Part shown: one piece after another, positions 8,124 through 17,505 of the stretch
How positions within the stretch are numbered: the first letter of the stretch is position 1
How the letters are laid out: every line of letters starts with the position of its first letter
Origin: Cyanocohniella sp. LLY
GTDB lineage: Bacteria; Cyanobacteriota; Cyanobacteriia; Cyanobacteriales; Nostocaceae
Assembly (NCBI GenBank): GCA_022241785.1
Contig: JAKOMP010000014.1
Coordinates: forward strand, 1 to 64,000
Direction: 5' to 3'
Length of the DNA stretch: 64,000 bases
Translations under genes and position numbers: made by a program
The notes under the pieces: generated by a model
Databases searched by the model: none
Seen by the model: the letters and a program-made list of their open reading frames with translations, nothing else
What the model was told of the DNA's origin: nothing

Positions 8124-8377
8124 TTTTTATATCCTGGCTTAAGTACTTAAATTTCCAGTGAGAATGTTTCCATATCTCATGTTATCCTGCTGCCATAATA
8201 ACTCTGCATTGCCACCAAGCGATGCCTACGACTGGCTACGCCTACGCACCTGATCACCGTGTTAATCTATCGCTAGGAATAGCCAGAGAAACTGCCAGAG
8301 TACGGTAAACTGCAATATTAAAGCTACGGAATGTTCGTTAAAATCGTACTTATAAACTGATTTGAGGAGCCACCAGG

Positions 8378-8752
8378 ATGCAAGTTGGATACGATTCTGA
8401 CAAGCGTAAGTTGCTGTCATCCCTGTGTCACGGGGCGATTTTTTTTAGTACAACATTTTTGTCAATTGGGGTGCCAATTGTCATTAACTTACTATCCGAC
8501 GACCCCGTGGTCAAGAGTAACGCCAAAGAATCGATTAATTTTCACTTAAATGTTTGGTTCTGGGCAACCATAATAGGAGTTCCATTAGGCATTCTATCTT
8601 GGCTCACCTTTGGCATTGGGGGAATTTTATTCTTCCCCGTTGTCGCCTTTGGCTTTGCACTGCACTGGGGACTAACTATTTGGGCCCTATTGCACTGTTT
8701 CAGTCGGCCAGATGAACCATTTCGTTATCCGTTTATTTTTCGACTGTTCTAA
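8378..8752 (+). CDS. DUF4870-family membrane protein
   Basis: A 124-residue membrane protein with three hydrophobic segments. The layout fits DUF4870/Tic20-like small proteins: LCHGAIFFSTTFLSIGVPIV as the first segment, then the conserved KSNAKESINFHLNVWFW, then two further segments and a short polar end (SRPDEPFRYPFIFRLF). The ATG at 8378 is preceded by GAGGAGCCACCAGG, giving a good ribosome binding site. Function is unknown; it sits alone on this strand. Confidence 0.8.
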   Translation: MQVGYDSDKRKLLSSLCHGAIFFSTTFLSIGVPIVINLLSDDPVVKSNAKESINFHLNVWFWATIIGVPLGILSWLTFGIGGILFFPVVAFGFALHWGLTIWALLHCFSRPDEPFRYPFIFRLF

Positions 8753-9093
8753 TGAAATAGGGACTAAGGGCTAGTACCGTTGTGCAGAAGTCAAAAGGAG
8801 TCAGCGCCGTGGACGGCTACACAGCACTGTACTAGCCTTAGCGCCGTTATTTTCGAGATAGAACTGCATATAAAACTCCAAGCTTTCAACATCAAAAGTT
8901 TTTCTCCACTCCCTACCTACTCCCCACCTACGCAAATAGGTATGAATACGCCACGCCAGCTATTAAATATTCATAAAGGATGAAGCATAATCTATAAAAT
9001 ATCTACCTTCAATTCAGCCGCCAGCAGGAGGCAGACTTACACCATAACTTCTATGCTGATGGGTATATAGATATTTGCAATAACTTGAAACTT
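8753..9093. other. Intergenic stretch with an imperfect inverted repeat
   Basis: About 340 bases. The left third is an inverted repeat (8763-8841, listed separately). The rest includes short pyrimidine-rich DNA with CTACCTACTCCCCACC near 8915 and no clear gene. The promoter of the first DUF2382 gene should lie near its right end. Confidence 0.4.
8763..8841. repeat. Imperfect inverted repeat, MITE- or hairpin-like
   Basis: CTAAGGGCTAGTAC at the left end pairs with GTACTAGCCTTAG at the right end, with about 45 bases between. One extra G breaks the left arm. It starts ten bases after the stop of the DUF4870 gene, so it could work as a transcription end or be a small dispersed palindrome. Confidence 0.6.
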
Positions 9094-9936
9094 ATGCCTC
9101 TCTACAAACTGGCTGAATTTGATCCTAACTACCGCGAAACTTTTGGCGGCGATGATGTTAAATCTTTGGATCTCTACACCGAAGGAGGTATGAAAATTGG
9201 CTCAGTTGCTGAAGCTTTAGTTGACCAAGATGGACGTTTTCGGTATCTGGTTATCGATACAAGCCTAGACTCTATTGGGAAAAAAATATTACTACCAATT
9301 GGCCTTGCTCACATCAATTATCCCGCTAAACGTGTTGAGGTGGATGGACTAAATAAACAACAAGTAGAGCATTTACCAGAGTATAGAGAAGGTATAACAG
9401 TTAATGAGGATTACGAAAAACAGATACGACATGTTTTTCGGACTTCTTCCAATGATAGTGCTTCTGCTCATGAGACATTTAGTTATGAGAAAGAGCCTAA
9501 TTTATATAACTTAAACGAACAATCTCATCAAACCATCAGATTATATGAAGAACGGTTAATTGCTCAAAAGCATCGCGTCAAATCTGGGGAAGTAGCAGTT
9601 AGTAAGCATATAGAGACACAAACTGCACAGGTAACAGTACCTATTACTAAAGAACGTGTTTTAATCGAGCGAGTTCTACCAACCCAAATAGGAACAGTGG
9701 TAGATTCAAACTCCTTGCAATTCCAAGAAGGGGAAGTAGTACGCATAGAGTTGTACGAAGAAACGCCTGATATTCATAAAGAAGCGTTTGTGCGTGAAGA
9801 AGTAAGAGTTAAAAAAGTCGTAGATAGGCATACTGTAGAAGCCCAAGATACCATTCGCCGAGAAGAATTAGATATTGATACTACAGGCGAATTATATGTG
9901 GATGAAACTGGGGAGCAAAAACCAGAAAAAATTTAG
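9094..9936 (+). CDS. PRC-barrel and DUF2382 (YsnF-like) stress protein, copy 1
   Basis: A 280-residue protein, started at ATG 9094 (MPLYKLAEFDPNY). Residues about 5-100 form a PRC-barrel with GGMKIGSVAEALVDQDGRFRYLVI. After a linker, DUF2382 begins at IRLYEERLIAQKHRVKSGEV and ends with EAFVREEVRVKKVVD then TIRREELDID. It is highly charged, without signal or membrane segment. DUF2382 proteins are linked to stress and desiccation in several bacteria but have no defined activity. Two paralogues follow on the same strand, separated by 300-360 bases, so each may have its own promoter. Confidence 0.85.
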   Translation: MPLYKLAEFDPNYRETFGGDDVKSLDLYTEGGMKIGSVAEALVDQDGRFRYLVIDTSLDSIGKKILLPIGLAHINYPAKRVEVDGLNKQQVEHLPEYREGITVNEDYEKQIRHVFRTSSNDSASAHETFSYEKEPNLYNLNEQSHQTIRLYEERLIAQKHRVKSGEVAVSKHIETQTAQVTVPITKERVLIERVLPTQIGTVVDSNSLQFQEGEVVRIELYEETPDIHKEAFVREEVRVKKVVDRHTVEAQDTIRREELDIDTTGELYVDETGEQKPEKI

Positions 9937-10243
9937 ATTTTTGGCAAATAATTTTGGTGGACAAATTTCATATTACAACATTGTGTAGGCAGAGTAGATT
10001 GCTATTTCTGCCTGTATTTTTAATGTAAGGGAGCAGTGTTTTGTGGAGTTATCTCAGTTATACCGACTTATTTAGTTTGTTTATGCTAACTTATCCGATG
10101 TATTTTTGGACTTGTAATATTACATATATAACTTTTGATATTTTTCTTTCCAATTAATTCAGTCGATAGAAGGAGGTCAAACAGTAAAAAAAAGATCTAT
10201 TTTATTATTAAGAGATGACTTGAAACCTAAGAGGAAACATATA
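9937..10243. other. Intergenic stretch before the second DUF2382 gene
   Basis: About 307 bases, AT-rich. AAGGAGG occurs near 10170 with no gene starting after it; the actual start at 10244 is served by GAGG at about 10231. No other feature was found. Confidence 0.4.
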
Positions 10244-11095
10244 ATGGTTCTACAAAGATTATTAGACTTTGATCCAAACTACCGTGATAACTTTCAAGGT
10301 AATGATATTCAAGGAATGGGTGTCTATACAGAAGGAAGTGATGAAAAAATAGGTACTGTTAATGACATTTTAGTTGATGATGAAGGTCATTTCCGCTACC
10401 TAGTTGTTGATTTAGGTTTTTGGATTTTTGGTAAACAAGTATTACTACCCGTTGGACGTTCTCGTATTGACTACAATACTAACCGTGCTTACGCCATTGG
10501 CATGACAAGAGAGCAAGCAGAAGATTTGCCAGAATTTGACGAAGGCAGAATGTTAGATTACGACTACGAAGAACGAGTACGTGGAGTTTATCGCAATCCT
10601 AAGTATAGCAATACATCTGTAGGTACAGGTGTAGGCACATCACCAAATTACAGTCGTGACAACTATACTTACGATAAAGAGCCTTCTTTGTATGGGCTAA
10701 ATGAGCAAAATCATCAAACCCTGAAATTGTATGAAGAACGGCTAATTGCCAATAAAATACGCCAAAAAACTGGAGAAGTAGCAATTGGTAAGCACGTTGA
10801 AAGTGAAACAGCAAGAGTTTCCGTACCAGTAGAAAGAGAGCATGTGGTGATTGAGCGTGTGACTCCTGAAAATGCTGGTAGAACTGTTCCCGCTAGCGAA
10901 GCCACATTCCGTGAAGGTGAAGTTGCTCGTTTAGAGATTCACGAAGAAACTGCTGATGTTCGCAAGGAAGCATTTGTGCGTGAAGAAGTCAGAGTTAGCA
11001 AAGTTGTAGAGCAAGATACAGTTGAAGCTCAAAAAACTATACGTCGTGAAGAGTTAGACGTTAATTCTCCTAATCTCCCCATTGAAGAGCGCTAA
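10244..11095 (+). CDS. PRC-barrel and DUF2382 (YsnF-like) stress protein, copy 2
   Basis: A 283-residue paralogue of the preceding gene, from ATG 10244 (MVLQRLLDFDPNYRDNF). It has the same order: PRC-barrel (IGTVNDILVDDEGHFRYLVV), a linker rich in Gly, Ser and Tyr, and DUF2382 starting LKLYEERLIANKIRQKTGEV and ending VEAQKTIRREELDV. Over long stretches it matches copy 1 nearly residue for residue, so the two arose by duplication. A GAGG nine bases upstream supports this start over the upstream TTG. Function is not defined; a stress role is inferred from the family. Confidence 0.85.
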   Translation: MVLQRLLDFDPNYRDNFQGNDIQGMGVYTEGSDEKIGTVNDILVDDEGHFRYLVVDLGFWIFGKQVLLPVGRSRIDYNTNRAYAIGMTREQAEDLPEFDEGRMLDYDYEERVRGVYRNPKYSNTSVGTGVGTSPNYSRDNYTYDKEPSLYGLNEQNHQTLKLYEERLIANKIRQKTGEVAIGKHVESETARVSVPVEREHVVIERVTPENAGRTVPASEATFREGEVARLEIHEETADVRKEAFVREEVRVSKVVEQDTVEAQKTIRREELDVNSPNLPIEER

Positions 11096-11459
11096 CTAAT
11101 ATATCTATAGCAATCCTATTTGATATCCGAAAGAATATGATTGCTATATGACATTAACACTGATTAGTTACATAGGAATCTTATTTGATATTTTAAATAT
11201 AGGTTGGGTAGGTAAGATTCGCCAAAAAGAGCTTGGTTATAAATACCCTATTTAACTGATTTTTTAACATATCGTTTAAGATTCCTACAATACAGGTAAG
11301 GTTATTTCTGTATGAATTATCCGGCTTTTGATGAGCCTATACCATATTGGGTATACTTATTGTTTGATTATTCTTACCTGTACTAGTAAGCGCTAAAAAT
11401 AAGAGACACATAAAAAATAATTAGTATTTTACCAAGCATTTCATCAATCCTAATTAATT
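11096..11459. other. Intergenic stretch with a short direct repeat
   Basis: ATAGCAATCCTATTTGATAT (from about 11107) recurs as ATAGGAATCTTATTTGATAT (from about 11172). This is a common Nostoc-type dispersed motif. The rest of the 364 bases is AT-rich, with no gene seen. Confidence 0.5.
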
Positions 11460-12356
11460 ATGAATGGCCAACCGATTGCGAATAACCTGAAACAAGTCAG
11501 CCAGAGAACTAGTATCCAAACCTTATTGGAGACATTAAAAAATAAGGTTAAAGGTTTTGCTGTAATTGATAAGCAAGGACAACTAGTAGGTAAAGTCAAG
11601 GATATTCTTTTAGATGCTAATCGGCGCCTCAACCTGGTGATATCTCAACAGTTATATCAAACTCATGTTAACGAAAATACGCAATCAGTAAACGATCAGC
11701 GATTAGTTTTACTATGGAGCCAAAAAATCCAGAAAATTGATAATCATGCTAAATCTGTTGTCATCAATATAGAAAAATCAGAAGTAAAGAATATGCCTGA
11801 ATATTTAGGAACAGGAACTCCAGGTGAACAAAAAATGTCGGGTAGTTATTTAAATGAGCCAAATGGGAATAACCAAATTCTCAACAATCAAATTGAGCTA
11901 GCATCCTCAGAAGAAGTAGAAGACGAGACAATTATTCGTTTAATAGAAGAAAGGTTAATAGCCGACAGTCATAGGCGTAAACTTGGTGAAGTAATTATTC
12001 GCAAAGAAATCGAAACTCGCATGGTACAAGTACCTGTGCGGCGTGAGAAATTAATTGTCGAGCAGGTGGGTGCAGAACATAAACAACTTGCAGAAATTGA
12101 TTTAAGTCAGGGTGAACTTTCTGGGATTGATTTGATTGAAAGAGGCATCCCAGAAGGTGTAATTCTCGATGGTAGTTTAGCCGTGAGTGGTGAATTTACT
12201 TCACCGAAAATTGCAAGTTTGCTTTTAAACGCGATCGCTCTAGAAGAAAAACACGGTTGTCAGCAGGTGAGAGTGACAATTGCTGTGGCAGATGAGTCGC
12301 AGCAAAAAAAATATCAGGAGTGGTTTGACCGCTGTTCTAAAGGCGAAAAACTCTAA
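11460..12356 (+). CDS. PRC-barrel and DUF2382-related protein, divergent copy 3
   Basis: A 298-residue, more divergent member of the cluster. Residues about 20-115 are PRC-barrel-like (VKGFAVIDKQGQLVGKVKDI). The DUF2382 part starts at IIRLIEERLIADSHRRKLGEV and is recognisable to about RREKLIVEQVG. Instead of the second DUF2382 half there is a different tail (residues about 215-298) with IASLLLNAIALEEKHGCQQV and VTIAVADESQQKKYQEWF. The tail is alpha/beta and could be a separate domain that I do not name. Position and shared domains imply the same stress-related role. Confidence 0.8.
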   Translation: MNGQPIANNLKQVSQRTSIQTLLETLKNKVKGFAVIDKQGQLVGKVKDILLDANRRLNLVISQQLYQTHVNENTQSVNDQRLVLLWSQKIQKIDNHAKSVVINIEKSEVKNMPEYLGTGTPGEQKMSGSYLNEPNGNNQILNNQIELASSEEVEDETIIRLIEERLIADSHRRKLGEVIIRKEIETRMVQVPVRREKLIVEQVGAEHKQLAEIDLSQGELSGIDLIERGIPEGVILDGSLAVSGEFTSPKIASLLLNAIALEEKHGCQQVRVTIAVADESQQKKYQEWFDRCSKGEKL

Positions 12357-12570
12357 TTAAAAAACCTAGCTGTTAGTTAGTATTTTCATAGGGTTGGTAA
12401 TCATACCTGCCCTATATTTTTTTGCGGGTGAATAAAAGCGGATATTTTTTTGTAAGCATTCTTGCTAAAAATCAGCTCAAATTTAGTCAACAGGAAAGTG
12501 GCAAAAACCCCATCCTTGTTTTCTCTAGAACTAAACTGATAGTGGATAAGGTAGACAGCGAGTGTTGCTG

Positions 12571-14295
12571 ATGAAAAAATTTCTGAGATCCCTAAGTTTA
12601 GGGCTGTTATCTGTGTTTTTCACTGCGGCTCCCGGACTAGGAGCTGAACGGATTAGCTTTTTTTATCCTCCATTTGGGGAGTTTTCTTTAAGTGTTGATG
12701 CTTTAGAAACCTTTGCCAAAGAAGGTGAAATTACTGATGAGTTGGCTTTTTATGCCAGTCGTGCTAATCCGGAACAACTTGCTCAATTGCGAGAACTGCT
12801 ACAGCAGCGCTTTGATGTTAGTCCTACCCTTGTGTCTCAAGTGACTTACTCACCAATAGGTGAAGACTTGATACGACGCATGGGAGATTTACTGCTGACG
12901 GAATCTCGCCAAAATGGTTTCTATGCCCTACGAGGTGCTTTGATCTTAGCTGCTGCGGAGCCAGAAGGCTTAACAGTTTTGAATTTTCTGCGTCGGTTTC
13001 CCTCTCCCCGTGTGCGTCTAAATTTTACAGCCGGGCTAAGGATTGTAGATGAGTTATCGCAAGTACTGGAAAAAAGAGACCGGGCGGTGACTTGGCTTCA
13101 GCAAGAAGCACTAAGAGCTACTTTGGCAACAGCTGCACTGAATAAAGAAGATGCTAATGCTCAAGGTGACTTTTCCCAGCAACCCGATTTGCGATCGCCT
13201 GGCGAATTTTCTTGGCAACGCCTAGAGTTCATCTTCAATGATCGCTCACGCGATCGCACTTTTCCCACAGATATTTATCTCCCTGAAGCTAACTCCACAA
13301 CTAGCCAAGAATCTCTCTCATCTCCCTTTCCCCTAATTGTGATTTCTCATGGTGTTGCTTCTGATCGTTCTACTTTGGCTTATTTAGCTGAACATTTAGC
13401 ATCCTACGGTTTTGCTGTAGCTGTCTTAGAACACCCTGGTAGTAATGCAGAACGCGTACAGCGCTACTTAACAGGTTTGGCTGGCCCACTAGAAGCAGAA
13501 GAATTTATCGACCGACCTTTGGATATTACGTTTCTCCTGGATGAACTGGAGATTATGGTAAAGACAAATCCTCTACTCCAAGGAAAACTCAATCTTCAGC
13601 AAGTCGGAGCCATTGGTCATTCCTTTGGTGGTTACACTGTTTTGACTTTGGCGGGGGCTAAAATCAACTTTGAGCAACTGCAACAAGACTGTCTTCCTAG
13701 TAATTCCACTTTTAATTTGTCGTTGTTTTTGCAGTGTCAAGTAACTGAGTTAGATGCACCCAATAACCAACTCCAAGACGATCGCATTAAAGCAGTTTTG
13801 GCGATGAATCCCTTAGCTAGCTCCATTTTTGGGGAAACTGGGATGAGTCAAATTCAAATTCCTGTGATGTTAGTTGGCAGTAGTCAAGATATTGCTACCC
13901 CCATATTATCTGAGCAGGTTCGCCCCTTCACTTGGCTGACTAACCCCAATAAGTATTTGGCATTAATTGAAAACGCCACCCACTTTAGTGTGATTGCTGA
14001 ACCAACTTCCGACAATGATGTGTTGCCCATACCAGCAGCATTACTAGGCCCAGATCGAGCGCCGGCTTATGATTATGTTCGGTCTTTAAGTGTGGCTTTC
14101 TGGAAAACCCATCTGCTCAACCATCCTGAATACCGCGCTTATTTACAGCCATCTTATGCCAAATATATTAGTCAAGATTCCTTAAAATTGACTTTGTTAC
14201 AATCTTTGTCAGCAGACCAGTTGAATCAAGCACTAAACGCAGCAAATTTCCCCCCTTCTACAGCCTCACAATTACCAGAAGCTCCAGGTAATTAG
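12571..14295 (+). CDS. Secreted alpha/beta hydrolase with DUF1400 domain
   Basis: A 574-residue protein from ATG 12571. It has a classic signal peptide (MKKFLRSLSLGLLSVFFTAA, cleavage near GLGA-E), then DUF1400 (SFFYPPFGEFSLSVDALETF and on), a cyanobacterial domain that precedes hydrolase domains. The hydrolase part has the oxyanion segment PLIVISHGVASDRS and the nucleophile elbow IGHSFGGYT; Asp and His follow in VGSSQDIATP and NATHFSV. Similarity is to platelet-activating-factor acetylhydrolase and dienelactone hydrolase-like enzymes. It probably acts on an ester outside the cytoplasm; the substrate is unknown. Confidence 0.85.
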   Translation: MKKFLRSLSLGLLSVFFTAAPGLGAERISFFYPPFGEFSLSVDALETFAKEGEITDELAFYASRANPEQLAQLRELLQQRFDVSPTLVSQVTYSPIGEDLIRRMGDLLLTESRQNGFYALRGALILAAAEPEGLTVLNFLRRFPSPRVRLNFTAGLRIVDELSQVLEKRDRAVTWLQQEALRATLATAALNKEDANAQGDFSQQPDLRSPGEFSWQRLEFIFNDRSRDRTFPTDIYLPEANSTTSQESLSSPFPLIVISHGVASDRSTLAYLAEHLASYGFAVAVLEHPGSNAERVQRYLTGLAGPLEAEEFIDRPLDITFLLDELEIMVKTNPLLQGKLNLQQVGAIGHSFGGYTVLTLAGAKINFEQLQQDCLPSNSTFNLSLFLQCQVTELDAPNNQLQDDRIKAVLAMNPLASSIFGETGMSQIQIPVMLVGSSQDIATPILSEQVRPFTWLTNPNKYLALIENATHFSVIAEPTSDNDVLPIPAALLGPDRAPAYDYVRSLSVAFWKTHLLNHPEYRAYLQPSYAKYISQDSLKLTLLQSLSADQLNQALNAANFPPSTASQLPEAPGN

Positions 14296-14392
14296 TTGTA
14301 CAGTAAAAGGTGGATATTACTGAGGATATCTTTTTTAACTTTAGACACTGGACAAATGCTAAAATCCTCAGGTAATCAATTAGGATACCTCG

Positions 14393-15829
14393 ATGCCAGT
14401 TGCTGCTAACTCCATTAAGTTTGGTACAGACGGCTGGCGGGGCGTCATTGGTGATGAGTTCACCTTTGAACGCCTAGCCCTGGTCGCGCCAGTTGCTGCA
14501 AAAGTATTACATAATACATATTTTTCTACGGTAGGCAGCAAGACAATCGTGGTCGGCTATGATCGCCGATTTATGGCGGAAGACTTTGCTATGGCTGTAG
14601 CCGATGCTGTCACCGCTATCGGATTTGATGTTTTGCTCAGTGAAACTTATGCCCCAACACCTGCTTTTAGTTGGGCAGCAAAAGAATTGAATGCTTTGGG
14701 GGCATTGGTAATTACAGCCAGTCATAATCCTGGATCATATTTGGGTTTAAAAGTCAAGGGTTCCTTTGGTGGTTCAGTACCGCCAGAAGTGACAAAAGAA
14801 ATAGAAACTTTGTTGTTTGAGGGTGTACCAACGGTAGCTACCCCTGGTAAAAAAGAAAAATTTGACCCTTGGCCCAGTTACACCACAGCCCTCAAAGCCA
14901 AAGTTGATATTGCCAAAATTCAAGCAGCCATCGCCTCAGGTAAACTTACCCTAATTGCTGATGTCATGCACGGTGCAGCAGCTGGCGGATTGGCAAAACT
15001 ACTAGGCGAAGGCGTTCAAGAAATCAACAGCGATCGCGATCCTTTATTTGAAGGTGGCGCGCCAGAACCTTTACCCAAATATCTCTCTCGTTTATTTGAG
15101 GTGATTAAAAAACACCGAGAAACAGATAAATCAGGGTTAACGGTAGGTTTAGTATTTGATGGAGACTGCGATCGCATCGCCGCAGTAGATGGAGAAGGTA
15201 ACTTCTTGAGTTCCCAAATCTTAATCCCCATATTAATTGACCACTTAACCCAACGGCGCAATTTTACTGGCGAAATCGTCAAAACTGTCAGCGGTTCTGA
15301 TTTAATTCCGCGTGTAGCAGCGTTGCATAACTTGGAGTTATTTGAAACACCGGTAGGATATAAATACATTGCCGACAGAATGTTAGCCGCACATGTGTTG
15401 TTAGGTGGTGAAGAATCAGGCGGTATCGGTTACGGCAGTCATATTCCCGAACGTGATGCCCTATTGTCAGCATTGTACGTCCTAGAGGCCATCGTCGAAT
15501 CTGGGCTAGATTTAAGTGATTACTATGGTTCGTTGCAAGAGCAAACAAAATTTACCTCAGCATACGATCGCATTGATTTACCCTTAGCCAGCATGGAAGT
15601 GCGATCGCGTCTTTTGCAACAACTGCAAACCCAACCATTAAAAGAAATTGCCGGCAAAGCCGTGATTGATTGCCAAACCATCGACGGTTATAAATTCCGT
15701 TTAGCCGACCACAGTTGGTTAATGATTCGCTTTAGTGGTACTGAACCAGTATTACGCCTGTATTGCGAAGCCGCGACACTTGAACAAGTGCATCAAACCC
15801 TAGCTTGGGCCAAAAACTGGGCGGAGTGA
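14393..15829 (+). CDS. Phosphoglucomutase/phosphomannomutase family enzyme
   Basis: A 478-residue alpha-D-phosphohexomutase. The four family sites are present in order: the phospho-serine loop ITASHNPGS (Ser110), the Mg2+ loop FDGDCDR (residues 255-261), the sugar-binding loop GGEESGG (about 344-350) and the phosphate loop FSGTEP near the C-terminus. The start MPVAANSIKFGTDGWRGVIG is typical. It interconverts hexose 1- and 6-phosphates, feeding glycogen, sugar nucleotides or cell-wall sugars. Whether glucose or mannose phosphate is preferred cannot be read from sequence. RdgB follows 88 bases downstream on the same strand. Confidence 0.92.
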   Translation: MPVAANSIKFGTDGWRGVIGDEFTFERLALVAPVAAKVLHNTYFSTVGSKTIVVGYDRRFMAEDFAMAVADAVTAIGFDVLLSETYAPTPAFSWAAKELNALGALVITASHNPGSYLGLKVKGSFGGSVPPEVTKEIETLLFEGVPTVATPGKKEKFDPWPSYTTALKAKVDIAKIQAAIASGKLTLIADVMHGAAAGGLAKLLGEGVQEINSDRDPLFEGGAPEPLPKYLSRLFEVIKKHRETDKSGLTVGLVFDGDCDRIAAVDGEGNFLSSQILIPILIDHLTQRRNFTGEIVKTVSGSDLIPRVAALHNLELFETPVGYKYIADRMLAAHVLLGGEESGGIGYGSHIPERDALLSALYVLEAIVESGLDLSDYYGSLQEQTKFTSAYDRIDLPLASMEVRSRLLQQLQTQPLKEIAGKAVIDCQTIDGYKFRLADHSWLMIRFSGTEPVLRLYCEAATLEQVHQTLAWAKNWAE

Positions 15830-15917
15830 GGGAAAGCAGGGGGAGATGAGAACGTGTTTTTGTTCTTGTCTCCTTATCCCCTTGTCTCCTTCCAGTACCC
15901 AACTATAAATAAAAATT

Positions 15918-16496
15918 ATGACCAAAACACTCGTAGTAGCAACAGGAAACCCCGGTAAACTGCGGGAACTGCAAGCTTACCTAGCAAATACTGGATGGGA
16001 ATTAACCCTTAAACCTGAAGAATTAGAAATTGAAGAAACAGGCGACACCTTTGCAGCCAATGCTTGTCTCAAGGCTTCCCAAGTGGCTCAAGCTACAGGT
16101 CAATGGGCCATCGCTGATGATTCTGGGTTGCAAGTAGATGCCCTCAATGGCGCACCAGGGGTATATTCGGCACGTTATGGTAACAGTGACTCAGAACGCA
16201 TTGCTAGGCTATTAAGAGAATTGGGTGACCAAGTAAATCGTCAAGCACAATTTGTCTGCGCCGTGGCGATCGCTCGTCCTGATGGCACAATTGCCTTAGA
16301 ATCAGCAGGTGTTTGTCGCGGTGAAATTCTTCATACACCCCGTGGCACAGGTGGTTTTGGCTACGATCCCATATTCTACGTTCCTGAAAAGCAATTGACC
16401 TTTGCAGAGATGCCGCGAGAGTTAAAAGGGTCAATTAGCCATCGTGGTCAAGCTTTAAATGCTTTAATTCCCCAATTAGAACAGTCTGCGTTTTAG
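15918..16496 (+). CDS. rdgB: XTP/dITP diphosphatase (RdgB/HAM1 family)
   Basis: A 192-residue Ham1-family pyrophosphatase that removes inosine, xanthosine and deaminated deoxy-triphosphates from the nucleotide pool. The family opening VVATGNPGKLRELQAYL is followed by LEIEETGDTFAANACLKA, ADDSGLQVDALNGAPGVYSARY, GTGGFGYDPIF and the end MPRELKGSISHRGQAL, all diagnostic. Length is standard. It lies downstream of the phosphohexomutase; a stretch of CCTTGTC-type heptamers separates the two. Confidence 0.95.
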   Translation: MTKTLVVATGNPGKLRELQAYLANTGWELTLKPEELEIEETGDTFAANACLKASQVAQATGQWAIADDSGLQVDALNGAPGVYSARYGNSDSERIARLLRELGDQVNRQAQFVCAVAIARPDGTIALESAGVCRGEILHTPRGTGGFGYDPIFYVPEKQLTFAEMPRELKGSISHRGQALNALIPQLEQSAF

Positions 16497-16530
16497 GGGT
16501 TGGGGAGAGGTTCATCGAACTCGGGTTAAT
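16493..16530. repeat. Fragment of the GGGGTTGGGGAGAGGTTC dispersed repeat
   Basis: GGGGTTGGGGAGAGGTTCAT followed by CGAACTCG matches in reverse the arm of the MITE at 25611-25773 and the fragment near 46735-46785. Only one arm is present here, so it is a truncated copy. Confidence 0.6.
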
Positions 16531-16713
16531 ATGAGATGCCCTATTGCAACAACGCACTCGACTACATACACGATGTTTATACTTTTAACTATCGAACGAA
16601 AGAGTTAATTATTTTAGCAACTGATGACCGTAAAACCTCCGTCTAGAGAACGATTTGGACAACGATTCAAATGAAGTAGAACTAGTATACTAAATTCCAA
16701 AAGTTTGTATCTT

Positions 16714-17163
16714 ATGAAACTGAATTATTTTACACAACGGCTTTCGACTCTAGGACGTTGGATAGCTACAACTGTGTTTTGTGTAGCTGCGATCGCCTTT
16801 GTTTGGCAGGGTGCGTTTTTATCGAATAATGTAGCAATGGCTAATCCTGCGGCAAACTTAATCGCATCAAGAGATGTAGGGGATAAAATTCAAGACAAAG
16901 CCAGTGAAGATGCTGGACGAGCCAAGAACTTTATTCAAGACAGCGCAGATAAAGTTAAGGAAACAGCAAACAAAAACGCCAATAAAATTGATCGCGCAAC
17001 TGATGACAATGGGAGTTTTTTAGAGCGCAAAGCAAATAGAGATACGGCTCGAATTGAGCAAAGAGCAGAAGAAGATGCAGCTCGGACTCAAAAGGCAGTA
17101 GACAATACAAAAAACATTGTTGAAAGTGCCGTTGATAACATTAAAAATGCTTTCAATAACTAG
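16714..17163 (+). CDS. Exported helical protein, LEA/apolipoprotein-like
   Basis: A 149-residue protein from ATG 16714. The first about 45 residues are a positively charged N-region and a hydrophobic segment (TVFCVAAIAFVWQGAFL) ending with SNNVAMANPA, a likely signal peptide with an AMA cleavage site. The mature part is almost entirely charged amphipathic helix with 11-residue periodicity (DKIQDKASEDAGRAKNFIQD; ADKVKETANKNANKIDR). This resembles LEA-like or YtxH-like stress proteins. No catalytic feature. A strong terminator hairpin lies at 17232-17256. Confidence 0.7.
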   Translation: MKLNYFTQRLSTLGRWIATTVFCVAAIAFVWQGAFLSNNVAMANPAANLIASRDVGDKIQDKASEDAGRAKNFIQDSADKVKETANKNANKIDRATDDNGSFLERKANRDTARIEQRAEEDAARTQKAVDNTKNIVESAVDNIKNAFNN

Positions 17164-17231
17164 AAAATAGTTCACATGTTCCACAGAGAAGTTATATTTT
17201 TATGCTGTGGAATGTTTGAAAAGTTTCGTCT

Positions 17232-17256
17232 AAATAAGCTGCTTAGCAGCTTATTT
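17232..17256 (+). terminator. Rho-independent terminator of the exported helical protein gene
   Basis: AAATAAGCTGC, a three-base loop TTA, then GCAGCTTATTT followed by more T. The 11-base stem is perfect and lies about 70 bases after the stop of the upstream gene. Confidence 0.8.
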
Positions 17257-17267
17257 TTATTATTTTT

Positions 17268-17359
17268 AGGATTTACGCACTCGCTACGAAAATCAAGGCT
17301 TTGAGATTGCTTCCCTACGATCGCAATGACGAAAATACGTGGTTGGTTACGTAAGTCCT
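17268..17359. mobile_element. 92-base MITE-like element, copy 1
   Basis: The ends are AGGATTTACG and CGTAAGTCCT, an imperfect inverted repeat. The whole element is almost the reverse complement of 51873-51964: I count five differences over 92 bases. It has no coding capacity. Same-length copies at two unrelated places, both intergenic, argue for a mobile palindromic element. Confidence 0.75.
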
Positions 17360-17375
17360 GATTTTAAATAACAAA

Positions 17376-17505
17376 ACTTACGCCAACAAAATTTGTCATT
17401 GCGACCGGAACGCAGTGTAGGAAAGCAATCCCAGACTTTTAGGCGATTACGTCGCTAATGCTACGCAAACGTAATGATGTCATTACGTGACTTTTGTGTA
17501 AGTCC
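17376..17505. mobile_element. Related MITE-like element, longer variant
   Basis: The ends are AACTTACGCC and GTGTAAGTCCT. It shares TCATTGCGACC and TAGGAAAGCAATC with the 92-base element but has a different right half containing GTAATGATGTCATTAC, itself a palindrome. It is probably a relative of the 92-base family or a composite of two repeats. Confidence 0.6.

Noticed and set aside
15016..15369. Long antisense frame in the phosphohexomutase gene
   Set aside because: Shadow of the coding frame; no family pattern and no ribosome binding site.
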